A stretch of DNA of 64,000 nucleotides from Onthophagus taurus (GCF_036711975.1 NC_091966.1:13213501-13277500); one strand, 5' to 3'; shown: positions 47,401-59,661, numbered from the stretch's first letter. Numbers and translations: made by a program. The notes: generated from the letters alone by a model not told the origin.

Positions 47401-49800
47401 AATGCAAGCTTAAAAATGCATTTTTACGTAATATTTAAATGTCGAATTACGCAATTCTAATGTCTTGCTGTTTGTATTTGTCCGCGGACGACGTTGAGCT
47501 ACCTTCTTTATTTCCATGTACCCTTATAAATACAGATCTTGCTCATCTGTAGTTGCTAAATTATAGAATCTAGTAAAAATTTCTAACTGCTGGTCATCAT
47601 CGATTTTCTTAAAACATTGTTGTTTACAATGACAAGGAGTTCCAACACACTTAGCAACAATAACTGAATCCTTGTAATGAACATACTCTTTGCACTTAGC
47701 CCTAGAATAAAAACTGCACCTAACCTTAAACTATCTTTCACTTGCGATAAATGAACATACCGGCTATTTTTCATGATGGTTCTTTTATAATCATCAGAAT
47801 TAACGACACCTCTTTTACGTTTAGTCCCAGTTAATTTCTCCATAATTTCAAAAATACACACATTTAACTGACTTACAACATACAAGGATCTCGAAAACTG
47901 TGCACTACACGATGCGTGTTCTCCAAAATACATGCAGTTGCCTGCAGAAGAGATACTAAAGGGTATAGATTGACTTATACCCTTCAACAGTATATACGTT
48001 TTATGCGAGTCTTCTTTATTTGATTCACTCATTTTTATCGATTTTACTTTCCCCTGTCACCATGTTCTATTTGTTTTAATAATAAAGTGAACGCGAACAA
48101 ATACAGAGCGTTATTATTACCAAAACAAACAGAACAAACGTTTTATTTAATATTTAGACATTACTCTTGGACCGTTTATTATATTTGTATGTCTGGATTA
48201 GGAAGAATTTGTGAAATCAACGTCAATCTACATCCGCACAAAGTAACATTTTATGAGTTAGGTTTAGATGCATCAACTTCCATTTTGTGCACATCAAGAT
48301 AATCTAATCGTAAGAGAAAACTAAAGGAGCTTAGAAATCATGTTCCCTGATACAGTCGTCTCTAATATAAAGCGTTTCTTTGCATTACTACACTTGCTTC
48401 ATCTTAAGTGCCTTGATAATTTTCGAAAAATGTTGAAGTTGCCTAATTGAATGGGTCCTAAATTGTGATATAGAGTTTATTGCCAGCTCCAAAACGTTTG
48501 CGAAGGTGACATTTCATACAGCCTGCATGCGTTTTAACTGCTCTACTACTAACATTGATAAACAAGATGAATGCTCAAAACATTAACAAAGAGGTCTTAG
48601 CCTCTATTGCTATTTATTGTAATTTAGTAGAGTGTATACTGTACATTTATTTACAACCTAACCCAAACTTCTAAATCACTGGCTAAGTATAACTTGAACA
48701 TTCTATTTATACATATAAGAATACAAAATATAACTTCTAAAGTCAATTACCTTGTGTTACCTTGTTAAGGTAACCAATGTTACTTTTAATCAGCATTGCG
48801 GATTTTTATCTATTAATCATCAATTTACTTAATAGAGTTGTTTTTTTATAGATTACAATCTCATCAAATAAATCACAGAGAATAAACACTTATAATCACT
48901 CAAATAAATTTAGAACTAATTTAATTCAACCTTAATCAATAATTTAATCATTGAGGTTGATTAAAAATAGCAGGATAAAAATATTATTTTATGAATTAAA
49001 ATGTAAATTAAGTAATACTTACGTTTGACAAAATAAAGCCATCGAAAATATAGGTAAACATTGTAAAATACCTTCAGTTCTCCAAAAATATACATGGTTG
49101 TACCAATCACCATACATAAGATGTGGTGCTGATTCAGCCATAATCTGAAAGACTATAAGATCTAACAAACGTTGACAATAAAAGTAACTCAATTTCCAAA
49201 TTAAAATGTACCTTTAATACTAAACACATATAAAATCCAATAGCTGCTGTACACACAACTGTTAAACTATCCACTTGCCTCAACAAGCCCAGTGGTAAGA
49301 CACAAAATACAGCCAAAAATATTAATACAGTAGTTCGAAGTGTATCTGTCACTGGAATATCGGCCATATCGGCAACAATTTGTGGTCCCAAATCGCCCAT
49401 AACAACAAAAAAGGCTATGCAGGTACCTAATAAAAAACCTATAATTCCTAACTCAATAGTTAGTTTCCCAAATGAACCAAATGTAAAGAATGCTAAAAAT
49501 ATTTAGGTTAAAATTGATAGTATGATAATAAATACATACCTAAAGATTCAATTGATTTATGTTTTGCAATAACTGACGATTTTAAAAGAAAATAACAAGA
49601 AAGTCTGGAAATAATACTGCTCACAATTAACATTAGACTGGATAAAATCAATCCACACTGAAAATATGCAGAGTGAAAAATTTTTTAAATTATTCGAATT
49701 GTATTTTAGTTACCTGTTTGAAACAGTATGGCATTGCTAATATGCTAACTCCAATAATACTATTTGCTATTGTCATTACGTGTCCTCCTTGTGAATCCAT
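41432..49800 (-). CDS. SLC38A10: SLC38A10-like amino-acid transporter with long coiled-coil tail
   Basis: Eight exons on the minus strand: 49800-49714, 49657-49540, 49492-49212, 49144-49023, 43895-43610, 43556-43326, 43275-43116 and 43056-41432. Phases agree throughout and give 969 residues. The N-terminal 390 or so residues are an AAAP-family transporter of about 11 membrane segments. Family features are NSIIGVSILAMPYCFKQCG, GTCIAFFVVMGDLG, QCLPIFSMALFCQTQ, VAVSFPLIIFPCRA and ILIPNIELVLGLIGST, the order seen in SLC38A10 and its relatives. Residues about 392-969 form a charged Lys/Glu/Gln-rich cytosolic tail containing two related modules (see repeat entry). Human SLC38A10 also has a long tail. 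Sodium-coupled neutral amino-acid transport is inferred from the family. Intron 4 is 5.1 kb and filled with transposon relics. Confidence 0.9.
41440..42800 (-). repeat. Duplicated coiled-coil module in the transporter tail
   Basis: Two stretches of the tail share the same order: LKEN.PKD.SELDIE, a K/E-rich run, EKR.DKK, Q/E-rich coil, then KSI.EIKQF.QS. Module 1 is encoded at about 42800-42430 and module 2 at about 41765-41440 (end of the protein). They are separated by about 220 less similar residues. This indicates an intragenic duplication. Confidence 0.8.
44100..44930 (+). pseudogene. RTE-like non-LTR retrotransposon relic
   Basis: Plus-strand RT pieces: YRPIKSSLYILHTNIT, YQPVEQADFRPGFGTNVH, LQSIKALIEKTIEYNRPLV, AFLGFHKAFDTIE, CRVDYRYTKLI, and further on PVLLGSETWIC. 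The wording fits the RT of RTE/BovB-type elements. It is 5'-truncated and broken. It lies in intron 4 of the transporter gene, opposite to its transcription. Confidence 0.8.
45270..45700 (-). pseudogene. LTR-retrotransposon (Ty3-like) RT fragment
   Basis: The minus strand reads IRICLVPQDLNKAIKRSHYP, then FEEISAKLTEATRFTKLDA and GYCMIPLE, the start of a Ty3/gypsy-type reverse transcriptase (usual ICLDPRDLNKAI and LDA..G.W.I). It then degrades. No LTRs found. Confidence 0.75.
46190..48032 (-). pseudogene. Relic of a DDE-transposase-like insect repeat family
   Basis: Minus-strand pieces in order: KRKRGVVNSDDYKR, KCVGTPCHCKQQCF, LEIFTRFYNLATTDEQDLYL, PKDKRGK with TSANAISA and RIHEHISSF and SHYSSKEYHYL, KEDFDLKFGRQQVDTCC, ELHLFSDNYPGQNKNNTLIR, PIRGHSFLPCDRDF. 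This order matches a large family of repetitive insect proteins with an LFSD.CPGQN-type motif. Here several frameshifts separate the pieces. I cannot assign the transposon superfamily. 48060-49020 shows nothing recognisable. Confidence 0.65.
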
Positions 49801-50213
49801 TTTATATTCTTTTCAAATTATACCTTTATAGTTTTAATCAACCTCAAATCAATTTTTTAATAGTATTTATAATTCAACTCAACAACTCTCGTGCCGTGGT
49901 GTTATACACAAATTTTTGACAGCAACTTGTCAAATTTACTTCATAAATACCAACATAAAATTAAACAACAAACATTAAATCTTATCCTTTTTATATAGAA
50001 CTTTAATCTATACAAGTAATAATACAATTAAATTGTACATTTAAAATATATATTTTGAACTTATAAAAACATTTGTTTAATGAAATTGAGCAGGAACATC
50101 TTTTTGTAACTAAGTACTAGTTCGAAAAAGTTGGTGATACTTGAGTTGAGCGCCAATTTTATTTCTAACCTTAAATTAAACTTTTTTTGTGTGGTAATTT
50201 TTCTTGTTATAAA
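49801..50213. promoter_or_regulatory. Shared intergenic promoter of the transporter and MCMBP genes
   Basis: 413 bases separate the two divergent start codons. It is AT-rich with no TATA box at an obvious distance from either ATG. A bidirectional promoter is inferred from spacing alone. Confidence 0.55.
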
Positions 50214-53200
50214 ATGGATTTAAGAGGTTGTTCGTTAAAGTACTTCATGGAAAATGAAGAAGTTTGTCTTAATTACATTAAAAACAATTTAGATCAGGTA
50301 AAACTTAAATTTCAAGCAAATATTTCATGTCTTACTCTTTTAAATAATCTTCATATAGATTCCTTATTTAAATGCAATCAGTATGGATGGGCTAAAAGAT
50401 GGTGCCTTGGTGAGATTTCGAGGGATGGTTCAAGATATGAGAAGTTGTGAGTATTATCTTGATAAATATGAGATTAAAAAGAAGGATACCGGAGAAGTAA
50501 CTTATAAATCGGGTCGATATCAAGATATTATTGAATGTAATGTATGAACAAGTTTATAATGTTAAGTAGGAATTTCTGTAATCTTTTTTGTAATTTTTTA
50601 GGATAATGAAATGATCAATCAGTTCAGTAATCGAAATAAAACCTCAGAACGTCATCCTTTAGTTCTTATATCTGTTCCTGGGTTAAATAATTGGGTTACT
50701 GATGTAAGAACCTTATTTTTACAGTAAAACCTTGATATAATGGACTAATATGGCGAAGGGAGTGTCTGTTATAGCCAAAAGTCTGTTATATGAAACTTTT
50801 TTTTTAATTTTGCACTTTAAACTGTTTGAATGAATAATTTTAATGCACACAAATTCGGACAGCTATGATACACTGTTGCATTAACCCAGCTATTAGTTAG
50901 TTTTACTTTTGTTTCAATAAAAATATACAAGTCTAGCGCTGAATAACAACTAATACTAGAACTAGAAATGTTCAGTTTTAGCTGCATGCTCTTAAGACGG
51001 CTGAACACAAATGTTTCTAGTTTTAGGTCAATAAAAGTATACAACAATCTAGCACTAATTAACAATTAAAACTAGAACTACCGTCCTTGATTTATACATC
51101 ATATAGACAACTCTGTGAATACTCTGACTTTATCTATGAACATAGAATAGAGCAACTTAAGGAATAACTCGAGTTGGATTCTATCTATGAGCGCTAGCAT
51201 TTACAGTGAAACCTCTCATAAGCAGGGCACTCATGGTTCTGCTGATTTTGTCCGCTTGTTGGAGGTGTCCGCCTAATAGAGCATGTAAAAAAACTACGAC
51301 ATTTTAATATGTATTAGAATAAAAGTACATAGTTGTATTATTTAAAATAAAACAGGAAAAACACAAACGGAAAATCAAATAACACTTTAAATATAAAATT
51401 ATTAAAAAATGTACTATGTACAAATGTACATACATACGTACTAAAGTTATTTACATATTTACAAATTCTAAAATGTTCCATTGACGCATATCTAGTATTT
51501 TTTGCTTAAAAAACTAGGTTGAAAATGATCTAAAGTTTTGAAGTGTTCAAATGCAATGTAGTCGTCTTTTGCAAAAGCTTCTAAATTGTTAATTACTTTG
51601 AAAGCCTCATTATATGTAGTAATTGTGTTGCTGCTTTCAACAGTGTCACACTTGAGATCTTCTGGTGCAGGATCATGTTCAATCACATGGTCAATGTTCA
51701 AACTCATCTCTTCTCTTGCTGCATTATCGTCGATTCGAACATAATTTTCAAGATTTTCTTGTATTATGTTCATTTCATTGGCACACCTTTGAATTTGAAC
51801 TATCGTAGATAAAGGCAGATAATCTTTCTGTTTATATAGACGGAAATCTTGACGATCAACCTTCCACTAGCGGTTTTTTTCTTCTGTCCCGTCCTTGGTT
51901 CTCACTACAGGATGTTAGATCTCAGACCTCCTGAGTCTAGTTGACCCTAAATTATGCCCAGGTCCAGATGGTTTGCCTGGTAGGCTTATTACCAGTTGCG
52001 CGGAGGAACTAGCTATACTCTTATATCACATTTTCAGTTTCTTTATGAAAGTATCTATCTTCGCTATGGAATGGAAAAAAGCAATTGTAATACCAATTTT
52101 CATGTCTGGTAAAAAACACTTGGTCACTAATTATCGACCGATTTATCTTCTCCCTATCGTTTCAAAGGTCTTTGAAAAACTAATGTATAACCACTTACAG
52201 CACTGAATTCACCCACAAATCATTCATCAACATCATGGTTTCCTACATGGATGGTCGGTAAAAACAAACTTGGTTAAATTCGTTAATTATGTTCAGAAGT
52301 CTGTGAATGATTGGCCTTCGACAAAATACATCACAAAATTCTTTTCGAAAAACTTAATAAATTTAACGTACCGAATAGCTTACTATTATGGGTTGCTTCT
52401 TTTATCTGTGGCAGACGCCAAGCAGTGAAGGTTAACAATTATGTTTCCCATTTCACGTCTGTTACGTCAAGCGTACATCAGGGCAGTCATCTTGAACCAA
52501 TTTTATTCTTAGTTTATATTAATGAGTGTTTTCGTCACTCCAATTTTTTGCTTTAGGCGGGCTACTTTTTCCAGGATTAGTTCCATATCCGACAGCTTGA
52601 GGAGGATCTTGAACGTCTGCAAGGCTATTGCCTCAAAAACTATTTGTTTCTGAATTATGATAAGTGCTATCAAATTACATTTAGTAGAAAGAGATATCCT
52701 AAAAATTTTATATATCGCTTGGGAGCTAATTATGTGAATACTACATCTCAAATTGTATCGGATGCTTCTAAATGGTTAAGGTTTATTATTCGTGTATCTC
52801 CTTCTTTTACCAATATGCGGCACATCGTTTCCTTGTATACGGCGTGCGTCGGTAGCGTTTTGAATTTTGCCTCAGTTGTTTGGAATCCCGCGTACGCCGT
52901 GTATGTGGATCGAATTGAGGCTATGCAGAGGAGGTTTTTGAAATATTTGGTCCACAAATTTAATCTCCCTTATTATACATATCCCAGCGCTGCTTCGTTT
53001 TTGGGATTTGTTGAAGGATCGTCGCTGTGTATTTGATATGATGTTCTTATACAGATTGGTCTGCGGTTTGCTTGATTCTATGGTGCTCTTGCGGGATGTT
53101 CGCCTTAATGTAACGTCTTATACCACTCGAGTGATGCCTCTCTTCAAGCTACCTGCCTCTAAATCTACACCAATGCTGTACTATTGCACTTCTACAATAA

Positions 53201-56200
53201 TTGTTGTAATAATTTTGATTTATTTGTAGTTTCACTGAGAGTTTTCAGACGTTATGTTTTGAGTTTGAGTATTTGTCATTAATTTAATTTAATTTTGTTA
53301 TGAACTCAGTTTATATTTTGATTTTTCTTTTTATTATTGCTGATTATTCTCTTTGTTGTTCTAATTTTAATGTTGTTCTAGTTGTTTAATGGATGCTTAA
53401 TTGGGGTTTTCCCTGTATATATCCCGAATATAAATAAAATAAAATAATCTTCTGGATCCCATTCGAATGATGTAGAATCATCATTATTTGTCTGAAAACC
53501 AGCTTTTTTGAAGCAATTTTGTATCGTTGCTGACGAAACTATATTCAAGGCTGTTTTAATGTAATAAAGTGCCAAAACATTTATGAACTTCACTAACTAC
53601 GAAGCAGATCTTACTTGATCCATTTTTAATAAAATGTGGTTTAGTATTCACCTTGGATAATAGAATTAAAAGGTCCGTATGATCCCCTGATCTAGTGGTT
53701 GACACGTTGATGTATTGGGAGGTAAAAAGATAACTTGTATGTTTTGTAGCTTTACCTCACGAGGATGGGACCCTGAGTTGTCCAAAAATAATAAAATTTT
53801 TCGTTTTTGCCTAACCATTTTCCGCTTCGCTTTTCTGATCACCAGCAAATCTTCTTTTTGCCCTGACATATTAGCACAAAGTAAAATTGTAAGACTTTTC
53901 TTGGAAAGTTTTTCACCGCTACATTTTTTAGTTTTAAAAACAAGTGCTTTGTTCGGTAAAGCTTTGAAGAAAAGGCTAGTTTCGTTGGCGTTGAACACAT
54001 CTTCTGGCCAATACCCAAGGAGTAGCGCAGGCAACTTAGTGCTAAACTGATTTACGTCGTCTTGATTGGCATCAGCTGATTTTCCAGAAATACACTTAAA
54101 ACTTAACGCGTGTTTCTTACGTCATTTTTCTAGCCAACCATTGGATGCCCGAAAGTTGGCAACATTTAAATTTTGTGATATTCCATGAGCCTTCACTAAA
54201 CGTCCCGATATTGGAATGTTTTGGCTACGAGCACGAGGAAACCAATTAAAACACACGTTGTCAATTTGAAGTCCGTCAGTTTTCAAAAAACGCTTATTTT
54301 GGCCAGTATTGCTTCCTGCCTCCCACTGCATACGAATATTGTTTATATTCTTAACAAATTCTGCGGCTTGACTTTTTCCGATATTAAATTTTTCGGCGAG
54401 CTTCCGTACTGATAATTGTTCCTCTTCCGAAACGTTAACAACTTCTATTTTTTTACGCAAACTAAAAAGTTTTTTACAAGGCGTCATTTCAAAAATTTCT
54501 AGCACACACTATTTGCATAATAAAAAGAAATCAAGCCATAAAGCAAGCAGCTGTCGCGCAGATACTAAATAAATACGACAGAAAAGAAAGATTTAGTTTC
54601 GCACTAAAGCGAACGGAAATAGGTAATTCCCCGGTTTCAATATACTTATATTATTTGCGCGCGCGTTCCTTTCCGTTGTCCCATTGTTAGAGGTTCACAT
54701 CCGGTCAAAAAATTTTTTGAATCAAGAGAAATTGTTCGCGTCCGGTTGTTAGAGTTTACATGTAAAGAAATAGGCAAACGTTTAGTTCCAGAATATTTGT
54801 CGGCTTAATAGAGGTGTCCGCAAGGATAGGTTTCACGGTAAATATAGTGCTGTGTTAAATAGATAATACCTATTAATAGCATGAATGGGGTCATACACAC
54901 TTATTAAATTTAGAGAAAATTTTTATGTCAAACGATATATGCAAGTATATGCATGAACACAAAGTAAAAGAAATATTTTGATCAATTTTATATTTTGCGT
55001 AATTTGAAGTAAAAAATAGCAAATATTCAAACGAAATAATTTCGCGGCTTTTCTGTGACGTAGGAACCGCACTGCCTAAAACAAGTTAAATTGTCCGCTA
55101 GATAGCGCTTGCGGTGTGACAGTGTCAAAATAAAACCATGGATGTAATAGAGTGTCTCTATTACATCCATGAACAAAATATAATAAACATAACCTACAAA
55201 CACTCTATCTCTTTTCAATACAACCTAAATGACGTTCATCTCTTTCTCGCATTTGAGCGGGTAGCAGGGGACGTAAAAGTGAGAATCGTACGTCATCAAC
55301 GCGGGAATTTTAAAAGCGCAAATGGGTATATAAATTTTCAATAATTTTTTTAACAATGACTGTTCGAAAATATTAAAAAAAAAAATAACGGTAACTATAT
55401 TTTTATATAAACTTTCAGAAAATATAATAAAAAAAAAATCGTGTATGACCCCATTCAAAATATTTTGTCCATTATATCCGAAGTCCGTTCTAACGCGGTT
55501 CGTTATATCGAGGTTTTACTATACTTTAATAAAAATTAATTTATATTAATTAATTTATTCAAATTAAATCATTCAGATTGAAATTACCAAATATGGAAAT
55601 GACGTTGAACCCTCTCTTGAAGTTACCAAGGCAAATACAAAAAGAAAAAGTTTAGAATCTACAGAAGAAATGGAGCAATCTAGTTCTCACTCAACTGAAA
55701 ATGAATCTAAACAAATTAAAAATGACACTGAATCTTCAAAAAAATTGTGTGATGAATCTGTAAAAGAATCCCTTCCAACTCAATCTAATCAACCACTTTC
55801 TGCGGAATATCTTTTAAATTTACCTTTACCTGATAGAGGTGGAAAAGTTTGTATTGTAAAGATATATGAAGAAGAAATTGATATAAAAGTTAATGAAATC
55901 TTGGATGTTGTCGGTTTTATATCATTAGATCCAAGAATGACTCAAACATCGCTTGAAAATTCATTATTTGATTGCGAAGAAACAGAAATTCTTGCACATC
56001 ATCCACCGCCTTCATTAATTCCTCGAATACAAGTTGTTCATTGGAGTAGAACTCATCATGTTAATCCACTATTTCATACAGAAATTGATTTGAGCATGGA
56101 GAAAGCTACTATGCTATGTACAGAGCTTAAAATGATTTTCACAGAAATTTTGTTTGGGGATTCTTTGGCAGGGAGTTATTTGTTTTATCATTTAATATCA

Positions 56201-57352
56201 ACCGTTTACTTAAGAAAAAATTTGGCTGTTTTGGGAAAATTTACATTAAATTTTTCAAATATTCCACAATCATTAGTTTCTGAATTTGGAAAAAATTTGT
56301 ATGAAATTATTGAATTGTTAGTTACTCATAGTCATTATTTACCAATGACTTTAGATAATATGAATGAATTACCTTTTATTCCAAAGTAAATCTATAGTTT
56401 AATCACATTTTTTGTTGTTATTTATTGTTACTTGATTTTAGAAAAGATGTTGATGCAAATAGATTAAACAGCAGTGTTCTTCAACTAGCTCCAAACACAC
56501 ATTTAATTCTTGACGAGACCCAAATGTCTCCAGGAAGATTGAACTCGTCGGGATGTCAAGCTATTGCAGCTTTAAACCGATTAATTAAAGACCAAGAAAT
56601 TAGTTATGATTTTAAAGTCTACAATGTTGATTTTTGTCATAATATTCCAATTTTAATTGTTTCTGAAGGAAAATCAATGTTGCCAGTAAGTTATATTTTT
56701 ATATTATTCAATAAAACAATAATTTAATAATGAAAAATGGCCTTAATTAATTTAATCTTTAATCAAATTATGGTTAAAGTTATTAATTTTGGCCTAAATC
56801 AAAAATCACATACCAGGTGCAAGTATTTATTGAGTTTTAGATATTTGTGTATGCTAAGGTGGACAGATTAATTAATAATTAATTTTTAAGATTATTATTT
56901 TTTGTTTTTAATTTAAATTTAAGGCGATTGTTTTTTTTTGTAGTCTGATTACCATGTTATTCTTCAACCAAATAATGTACATGTTGAAACATACTCAGAA
57001 GTATTCCCAGCTGCTAAACTTTTATTAACCCAAGAATTATTAAATGATTTACGTCAGTACTTAACGTTATCAAAACATAAAAAACACGAACTTCCGCAAG
57101 ATATTGAATGTGTAAGTAAAAATAATAAAACACTTTTAGTTAATTTTAAAAGTTTTATTGTAATAGCTGATTGAGGAAGATTTTGTGAAATATCGTCGTG
57201 AATACGATATTAACGCCCAAGATTTACACCAACTTTTAGATTTAGCAAGATTGGTTGCTTTTGGGGATGGGAAATCAACTATTGATAAAAACAGTTGGAA
57301 AAGTGCTTGTAAATTAGAAGAAGAACGCTGGTTACGTATAAGAGGACTTTAA
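50214..57352 (+). CDS. MCMBP: MCM-binding protein homologue
   Basis: Seven exons: 50214-50297, 50359-50541, 50602-50703, 55577-56385, 56442-56685, 56944-57111 and 57167-57352. Phases agree and give 591 residues (human MCMBP is about 640). Family features in order: IPYLNAI and LVRFRGMVQDM near the N-terminus, VPGLNNWVTD, a Ser-rich linker with KRKS, LNLPLPDRGGKVCIVKIYE, PPSLIPRIQVVHW, LFGDSLAGSYLFYHLISTVY, LGKFTLNFS, KKDVDANRLNSS, LILDETQM, VSEGKSMLP, and EEDFVKYRREYDINAQDLHQ near the end. The protein binds MCM2-7 subunits and acts in replication-complex unloading and sister-chromatid cohesion (family knowledge). Introns are short except intron 3 (4.9 kb), which holds nested transposons. AATAAA is at 57380-57385. 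Confidence 0.93.
51204..54838 (-). mobile_element. Tigger/jerky-type transposon, interrupted
   Basis: Termini CAGTGAAACCTCTC and, inward from the right, CCGTGAAACCTATCC, with TA on both sides. The minus-strand transposase reads from about 54505: CENP-B-like helix-turn-helix (SVRKLAEKFNIGKSQAAEFV), WFPRARSQNIPISG, then DVFNANETSLFFKALP, LLFLDNSGSHP, IFLPPNTSTCQPLDQGII, then TIQNCFKKAGF and an acidic end at 51492. The catalytic Asp of NADE is Asn (NANET), and stops are present. A non-LTR element splits the gene near 53445/51850. Confidence 0.85.
51850..53445 (+). pseudogene. CR1/Jockey-like non-LTR retrotransposon inside the Tigger gene
   Basis: Plus-strand RT pieces: EWKKAIVIPIF, NYRPIYLLPIVSKVFEKLMY, FDKIHHKILFEKLNKF, RRQAVKVNNYVSHFTSVTSS and VHQGSHLEPILFLVYINE, then VSLYTACVGSVLNFASVVWN and RIEAMQRRFLKYLV. 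FADD is absent and several frameshifts occur. The 5' part (endonuclease) is missing, which is usual 5' truncation. The exact borders are estimated from where the Tigger reading frame stops and resumes. Confidence 0.8.
55137..55171. repeat. Perfect 35-base hairpin
   Basis: Arms of 16 bases (CATGGATGTAATAGAG and its exact complement) around TGT. It lies inside the outer pogo-like element, between its right end and the inner Tigger. No flanking duplication noticed. Confidence 0.9.
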
Positions 57353-57640
57353 TTTATTACGTTTATTGTTAATAACAGAAATAAAATTTGTTTGGTACTT
57401 TTGTTTAACCTTCAGTTTTATAGAAAACATTTAAGAGGATGGAGTATAATTGGTCGGGATCTAAAAGGTAGGTTTTTATTTTTATTAACGTTTCCCAGGA
57501 AATAAATTTGTTGAATTCTTCTAAAAGAGGCTAAAATTAAAAAGAAAAGTATTATTAACTTATATAATTAATATATATTGCAACTTTAATGGTTAACCCT
57601 TTAATGCACTTTGATATGATATAGTCGATTTATGAAGACT
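57353..57640. other. MCMBP 3' flank
   Basis: Contains the AATAAA signal at 57380-57385 and AT-rich sequence. No gene seen. Confidence 0.5.
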
Positions 57641-57649
57641 GAACCATCA

Positions 57650-58524
57650 ATTGGAACGTCTTGCATTATTTGTGGACTGACTAATTACTGACATCCAATT
57701 TTATAAATTTATTAAATCTTCTCTATCTTTCTCCACAAAATACTTGCTTTTCAGTGGGAGATAGATCTATTGTGTACATATTTGACACACCACATTTATT
57801 AAAGGCAACTTGTAACAATCTAATCATAAATAATCTTTTAATCAAGCGAGTAAAAATATCATGGAATTATATAGTACAATTTTATGAAAAGGGCTGTCGT
57901 TAGAGGAATAGACAGACATCAAAATTAAGTAGTTCATACATATCGCCTACTAACTTTGAAAAAATGAAGGTGAAATTTGCAGAACAAATAATAAGTAGAA
58001 CTGTTGCTAGTGGTAATAATTAGAAACACACCTCGCGCTGGGCGCATTACCAGCAGAATCAATAGAAATTCAAATTCAATAATCTGTTCGACATTTTAAA
58101 TGCATCACCATCTTCAACAGAAAAGTTTAGGAGTCCATATAAAGGAGAACTTTATAAACAACAATATTTGGATAACATGATAGCATTTATAGCAGATTAA
58201 AAAAGTACTCAACAAAAATGGAAAGGATATCACCACCCCTTAAATGCTTAAAATTCCCATCAAATCATGAATCGCATAAAAATGTTACGGCAAAAATTAG
58301 AACGGGTTGGTTTCACTTCAATTTCTACCAGAAATTTAAACCAAGATTGTTTGGAAAATTTTTTTGGAAGTGTCCGGCAGCAAGGTGAAAATTGGAAAAA
58401 CCCAATTCTTATTCAATTTGAACGGTTATTCACCAAACTTGTTTGTCAAAACTATTGCTATAATAACAACAATAATTGTATCAAGTGTATTATCTATGTT
58501 GCAAGCTTAATATTCATTAAATAA
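57650..58524 (+). pseudogene. P-element/THAP9-like transposase relic
   Basis: Plus-strand pieces: VYIFDTPHLLKATCNNLI (the D.PHLLK.RNNL block), KMKVKFAEQIISRTVAS, NNLFDILNASPSS, then MNRIKMLRQKLERVGF and TRNLNQDCLENFFGSVRQQG. The last block is the characteristic C-terminal motif of THAP9/P-element transposases. Stops interrupt it, and the N-terminal THAP domain was not found. Confidence 0.8.
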
Positions 58525-59436
58525 AACCATCAAAAAACTAACTTGCTATTTATTATAAATTTACAGTCGAGCCGGTTTTGGGTTACCCCATCTTCAGCGG
58601 CAAAAATCAGAGCATCTGATGAAAAATGAATTAAGTGCAAGTGAAACATTATGCAATCTGATGGATTAACAAAATGAATGTTAATAAAAATGTTATACGT
58701 AGTGATGGCGCCGTGAAAATTTAAAAATGGTTCATTAAAATAAAAGCTAGTGAAAAAGTGAAGTGTCGGCGGGATGAGTTGAGACGAAGCGGGGCCACTT
58801 GGTAATTTCTTCGGAGGTATATTTTCCTCGCCCTTCGAACGAGCGCCATTGTGGTCCATGCAGTTGTTTTCACATCGCCAGCAGACCATAGCAGACCTCT
58901 TCATTCAATTTGGCGACGTTCCAACGGTACGCATATGAGTGTTTTGAATCGTTTGGTGTTCTTAAATGGAAAACCAAATGTATTGGTGAAACGTTAACGT
59001 ATTGGCAGTGTTTACTACAGTACGCTCCGCTCTGGTAGCCATATCAGGGAAACGCTTCTCAGATTAAACTTAACCAGAGTATCAAACTATGATGATCGTC
59101 ATCTGAACATAAACAATTTCACCCTTCTTATTGATCATAATAAATGTTATTTATTATGTATTTTGTTTATGTACTAAAAAAGGAAAAAATGAATATATTT
59201 TGATTGTTATTAAAATATGTGTAATTTTTTAACAAGGAGTATTCGGCGTTACGAAAATTTTAGAAAGATACTGAATGTTTGGGAAACACAATTTTCTGCT
59301 TGGCAATGAACGTGTTAAAATAGAAAACCTTTTGAGCAAATCTTGGGCATATGATTTCAACTGTTGAAAATAACTAAGCAACAGTTGTATCAGTTTGGGC
59401 AACTTTAAGTTTTACCAATAAAAATAAAAAAGTGCG
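58525..59436. other. No gene recognised
   Basis: A GC-richer patch at 58690-58930 and AT-rich sequence beyond. A 124-codon minus-strand frame (58530-58904) shows no family features. Confidence 0.4.
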
Positions 59437-59661
59437 TTAAAGGGCTAGTAAAGTAATAATTACCATTATAAGAAACCATTGGTGGAGCAATTTATAGAAA
59501 ATCGGTATATATTTAGTATGTCCTAAGTTATTAAATAAAGTAATTACATCACAGTAAATATAAATTGTTTCTTGTAATAAACATTGAACTATTTCAATAT
59601 CTTTCGGAGTCATTGCATCTATTGCTTTTGAAATGTATTTCTTTACATATCTCACAGTATC
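59437..59661 (-). CDS. Possible internal exon of an unknown gene
   Basis: On the minus strand a good acceptor (TTTTTAG before 59661) opens a frame of about 70 codons reading DTVRYVKKYISKAIDAM and PKDIEIVQCLLQETIY. A possible donor follows ATG near 59459 (GTAATT). The composition looks protein-like (amphipathic helices), but I recognise no family and could not find partner exons in phase. Confidence 0.25.
   Translation of the reverse strand, partial: DTVRYVKKYISKAIDAMTPKDIEIVQCLLQETIYIYCDVITLFNNLGHTKYIPIFYKLLHQWFLIMVIITLLAL

Larger units (their letters stand above)
50722..55521. mobile_element. Outer pogo-like TIR element in MCMBP intron 3
   Basis: Left terminus CAGTAAAACCTTGATATAAT; right terminus read inward TAGTAAAACCTCGATATAAC, with TA on both sides (50720-50721 and 55522-55523). 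Such termini are typical of pogo/Tigger elements. It contains the complete inner Tigger at 51204-54838, so its own length without the insert is about 1.2 kb. Confidence 0.8.

Noticed and set aside
53715-54050. 111-codon plus-strand frame
   Set aside because: Antisense of the Tigger transposase catalytic domain.
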